From Tubiluchus corallicola (lineage: Eukaryota; Priapulida; Priapulimorpha; Priapulimorphida; Tubiluchidae): a stretch of DNA of 35,981 nt. The DNA lies in contig JAQGDQ010001268.1 of assembly GCA_030141605.1 (NCBI GenBank), positions 15,001 to 50,981 of the forward strand. Direction: 5' to 3'. The notes beneath the pieces are model-generated. The model did no database searches. It saw nothing but the letters and a program-made list of their open reading frames with translations, and was not told the origin of the DNA. The position numbers and the translations under genes were made by a program. Shown here in pieces: positions 33,675-35,981 of this stretch (its first letter is position 1; every line of letters starts with the position of its first letter).

Positions 33675-35580
33675 ACTCTCAGCAACTTGCCGAGAGAACT
33701 CGCAAAATCGTTCACACTTGCGAGTTTACTTTCAGAGAAAACTCTCGAAGAATATGCAATAACTTGTCGAGAAAACTCGCAAAATCGTTCACACTTGCGA
33801 GTTTACTTTCAGAGAGAACTCTCAGCAACTCTCGGAGAATTTGCAATAACTTGTCGAAAGAACTCGCAAAATCGTTCACACTTGCAAGCTTACTCTCAGA
33901 GAGAACTTTCAGCAACTCTCGGAGAATTTGCAATAACTTGTCGAAAGAACTCGCAAAATCGTTCACACTTGCGTGTTTACTCTCAGAGAGAACTTTCAGC
34001 AACTCTCGGAGAATTTGCAATAACTTGTCGAGAGAACTCGCAAAATCGTTCACACTTGCGAGTTTACTTTCAGAGAGAACTCTCAGCAACTCTCGGAGAA
34101 TTTGCAATAACTTGTCGAAAGAACTCGCAAAATCGTTCACACTTGCAAGCTTACTCTCAGAGAGAACTTTCAGCAACTCTCGGAGAATTTGCAATAACTT
34201 GTCGAAAGAACTCGCAAAATCGTTCACACTTGCGTGTTTACTCTCAGAGACAACTCTCGGAGAATTTGCAATAACTTGTCGAGAGAACTCGCAAAATCGT
34301 TCACACTTGCGAGTTTACTTTCAGAGAGAACTCTCAGCAACTCTCGGAGAATTTGCAATAACTTGTCGAAAGAACTCGCAAAATCGTTCACACTTGCAAG
34401 CTTACTCTCAGAGAGAACTTTCAGCAACTCTCGGAGAATTTGCAATAACTTGTCGAAAGAACTCGCAAAATCGTTCACACTTGCGTGTTTACTCTCAGAG
34501 ACAACTCTCGGAGAATTTGCAATAACTTGTCGAGAGAACTCGCAAAATCGTTCACACTTGCGAGTTTACTTTCAGAGAGAACTGTCAGTAACTCTCGGAG
34601 AATTTGCAATAACTTGTCGAAAGAACTCGCAAAATCGTTCACACTTGCAAGCTTACCCTCAGAGAGAACTTTCAGCAACTCTCGGAGAATTTGCAATAAC
34701 TTGTCAAAAGAACTCGCAAAATCGTTCACACTTGCCTGTTTACTCTCAGAGACAACTTTCAGCAACTCTCGGAGAATTTGCAATAACTTGTCAAAAGAAC
34801 TCGCAAAATCGTTCACACTTGCGTGTTTACTCTCAGAAACAACTCTCGGAGAATTTGCAATAACTTGTCGAGAGAACTCGCAAAATCGTTCACACTTGCG
34901 TGTTTACTCTCAGAGACAACTCTCGGAGAATTTGCAATAACTTGTCGAGAGAACTCGCAAAATCGTTCACACTTGCGAGTTTACTTTCAGAGAGAACTCT
35001 CAGCAACTCTCGGAGAATTTGCAATAACTTGTCGAAAGAACTCGCAAAATCGTTCACACTTGCAAGCTTACTCTCAGAGAGAACTTTCAGCAACTCTCGG
35101 AGAATTTGCAATAACTTGTCGAAAGAACTCGCAAAATCGTTCACACTTGCGTGTTTACTCTCAGAGACAACTCTCGGAGAATTTGCAATAACTTGTCGAG
35201 AGAACTCGCAAAGTCGTTCACACTTGCGAGTTTACTTTCAGAGACAACTCTCGGAGAATTTGCAATAACTTGTCGAAAGAACTCGCAAAATCGTTCACAC
35301 TTGCAAGCTTACTCTCAGAGAGAACTTTCGGCAACTCTCGGAGAATTTGCAATAACTTGTCGAAAGAACTCGCAAAATCGTTCACACTTGCGTATTTACT
35401 CTCAGAGACAACTCTCGGAGAATTTGCAATAACTTGTCGAGAGAACTCGCAAAATCGTTCACACTTGCGAGTTTACTTTCAGAGAGAACTCTCAGCAACT
35501 CTCGGAGAATTTGCAATAACTTGTCGAGAGAACTCGCAAAATCGTTCACACTTGCAAACTTACTCTCAGAGAAAAATCTC
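33675..35580. repeat. 23-unit satellite array with a 251-bp higher-order repeat
   Basis: CGTTCACACTTGC marks 23 units. Three types alternate: A (GCGAGTTTACTTTCAG), B (GCAAGCTTACTCTCAG) and C (GCGTGTTTACTCTCAG). A-to-B and B-to-C spacing is 87 bp and C-to-A is 77 bp, giving 251-bp ABC blocks, for example A at 34047, 34298 and 34549. A units contain a perfect 9-bp inverted repeat, AACTCGCAA ... TTGCGAGTT. Both strands are widely open, but the 251-bp period shifts the frame, so a repeat protein is unlikely. Confidence 0.95.
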
Positions 35581-35776
35581 TAAAAAGGAGAATTCGCAAT
35601 GGATTTTTACGAAACACAAGTTTAAATTTTGAACAATGGTTCATTCGAATTCTAAAACCAATTTAAACAATGAGGTAACGTTTTAAACGTTCCATTTACT
35701 GTCGAGTCTTTTTTCAATCTTTGCGACTGAAGTTCAACTAGAAGGTTAATTAATCAGCTGTTTTGAAGTGAAAAAA

Positions 35777-35828
35777 ATGAATTTATTGCTACTTTATCTC
35801 AGTTTATCTGTCATGAGTGTCAAAGGAA
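35777..35828 (+). CDS. Possible first coding exon of a secreted protein (partial, runs off window)
   Basis: ATG at 35777 in an A-rich context starts MNLLLLYLSLSVMSVKG, a good signal peptide, followed after one more base by a GTAAGT donor at 35829-35834. Further exons would lie beyond the right edge. Short length makes this tentative; the rest of the protein is not visible. Confidence 0.35.
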
Positions 35829-35981
35829 GTAAGTACGTTTAGTTGTAAAGCTGATTTTCAAATTTTGAGTATGGAATTAAAATAGCATAAGATGTAGTTA
35901 GTACTTTCTTACTTACAAATGATCATGCACATCATTACTTGTCTAGCTAATTTATTTATCTACCTACTTACCTACCTACCT

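Noticed and set aside
33687-35632. Repeat protein encoded by the 23-unit array, either strand
   Set aside because: Open on both strands, and the 251-bp block is not a multiple of 3, so no frame survives through the array; better read as satellite DNA.

Overview
This window is animal nuclear DNA. It has spliced genes with consensus GT/AG sites, TATA boxes and AATAAA signals, a 5S rRNA-derived retroposon, LINE, hAT, pogo and piggyBac-type relics, and a heavy load of micro-, mini- and macrosatellites. The AT-rich, satellite-laden makeup and the gene families suggest a marine invertebrate. A mollusc or other spiralian is plausible, but I cannot fix the phylum from sequence alone.

The backbone of the window is a tandem family of small secreted cysteine-rich proteins with an insulin-like-growth-factor-binding (IGFBP N-terminal) domain, the 'single IGF-binding domain' (SIBD) type. 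Each copy has three exons: a signal peptide, then 8 cysteines including CGCCDKC, then 4 cysteines. Copy 1 (5921-8156) and copy 3 (29040-32102) are intact. Copy 2 (9510-13153) is broken by a 77-bp deletion in exon 3. A fourth copy survives only as its distal upstream region (20460-20940) and its intron 2 (about 22700-22998). Between these two relics sits a full-length, single-coding-exon heparan sulfate 3-O-sulfotransferase-like gene (21572-22507).

Layout: 1-905 holds a 133-bp satellite made from the palm region of a LINE reverse transcriptase, followed by the next part of the same RT. 1488-2263 (minus) is a probable two-exon gene for a 72-residue RS-rich protein. 2688-3250 (minus) is a SINE with a 5S rRNA head, bounded by 12-bp target-site duplications. 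4094-5090 holds a GA tract and a 22-copy 37-bp array. 5100-13.5k carries SIBD copies 1 and 2. 13.67-20.1k is a transposon and satellite zone: 76-bp minisatellite, LINE fragments, hAT MITEs, a piggyBac-like MITE, and a LINE 3' end with a TAA tail. 20.4-23.0k is the decayed SIBD copy with the sulfotransferase. 24.2-25.2k is a pogo/pipsqueak-type DNA transposon deletion derivative. 25.4-28.6k has microsatellites and a third hAT MITE. 29.0-32.9k is SIBD copy 3. 33.0-35.6k holds the 76-bp array again and then a 23-unit higher-order repeat array. At the right edge (35777-35828) is a possible signal-peptide exon of another gene.

The SIBD copies share promoter, intron and 3' sequence, but differ greatly in the repeats they carry: half-site repeats in the promoter, minisatellite and long pyrimidine tracts in intron 1, and GA tract or 76-bp array downstream. 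The locus is therefore a record of duplication followed by copy-specific repeat growth. Most of the remaining long open frames are low-complexity translations of satellites and were not annotated as genes.
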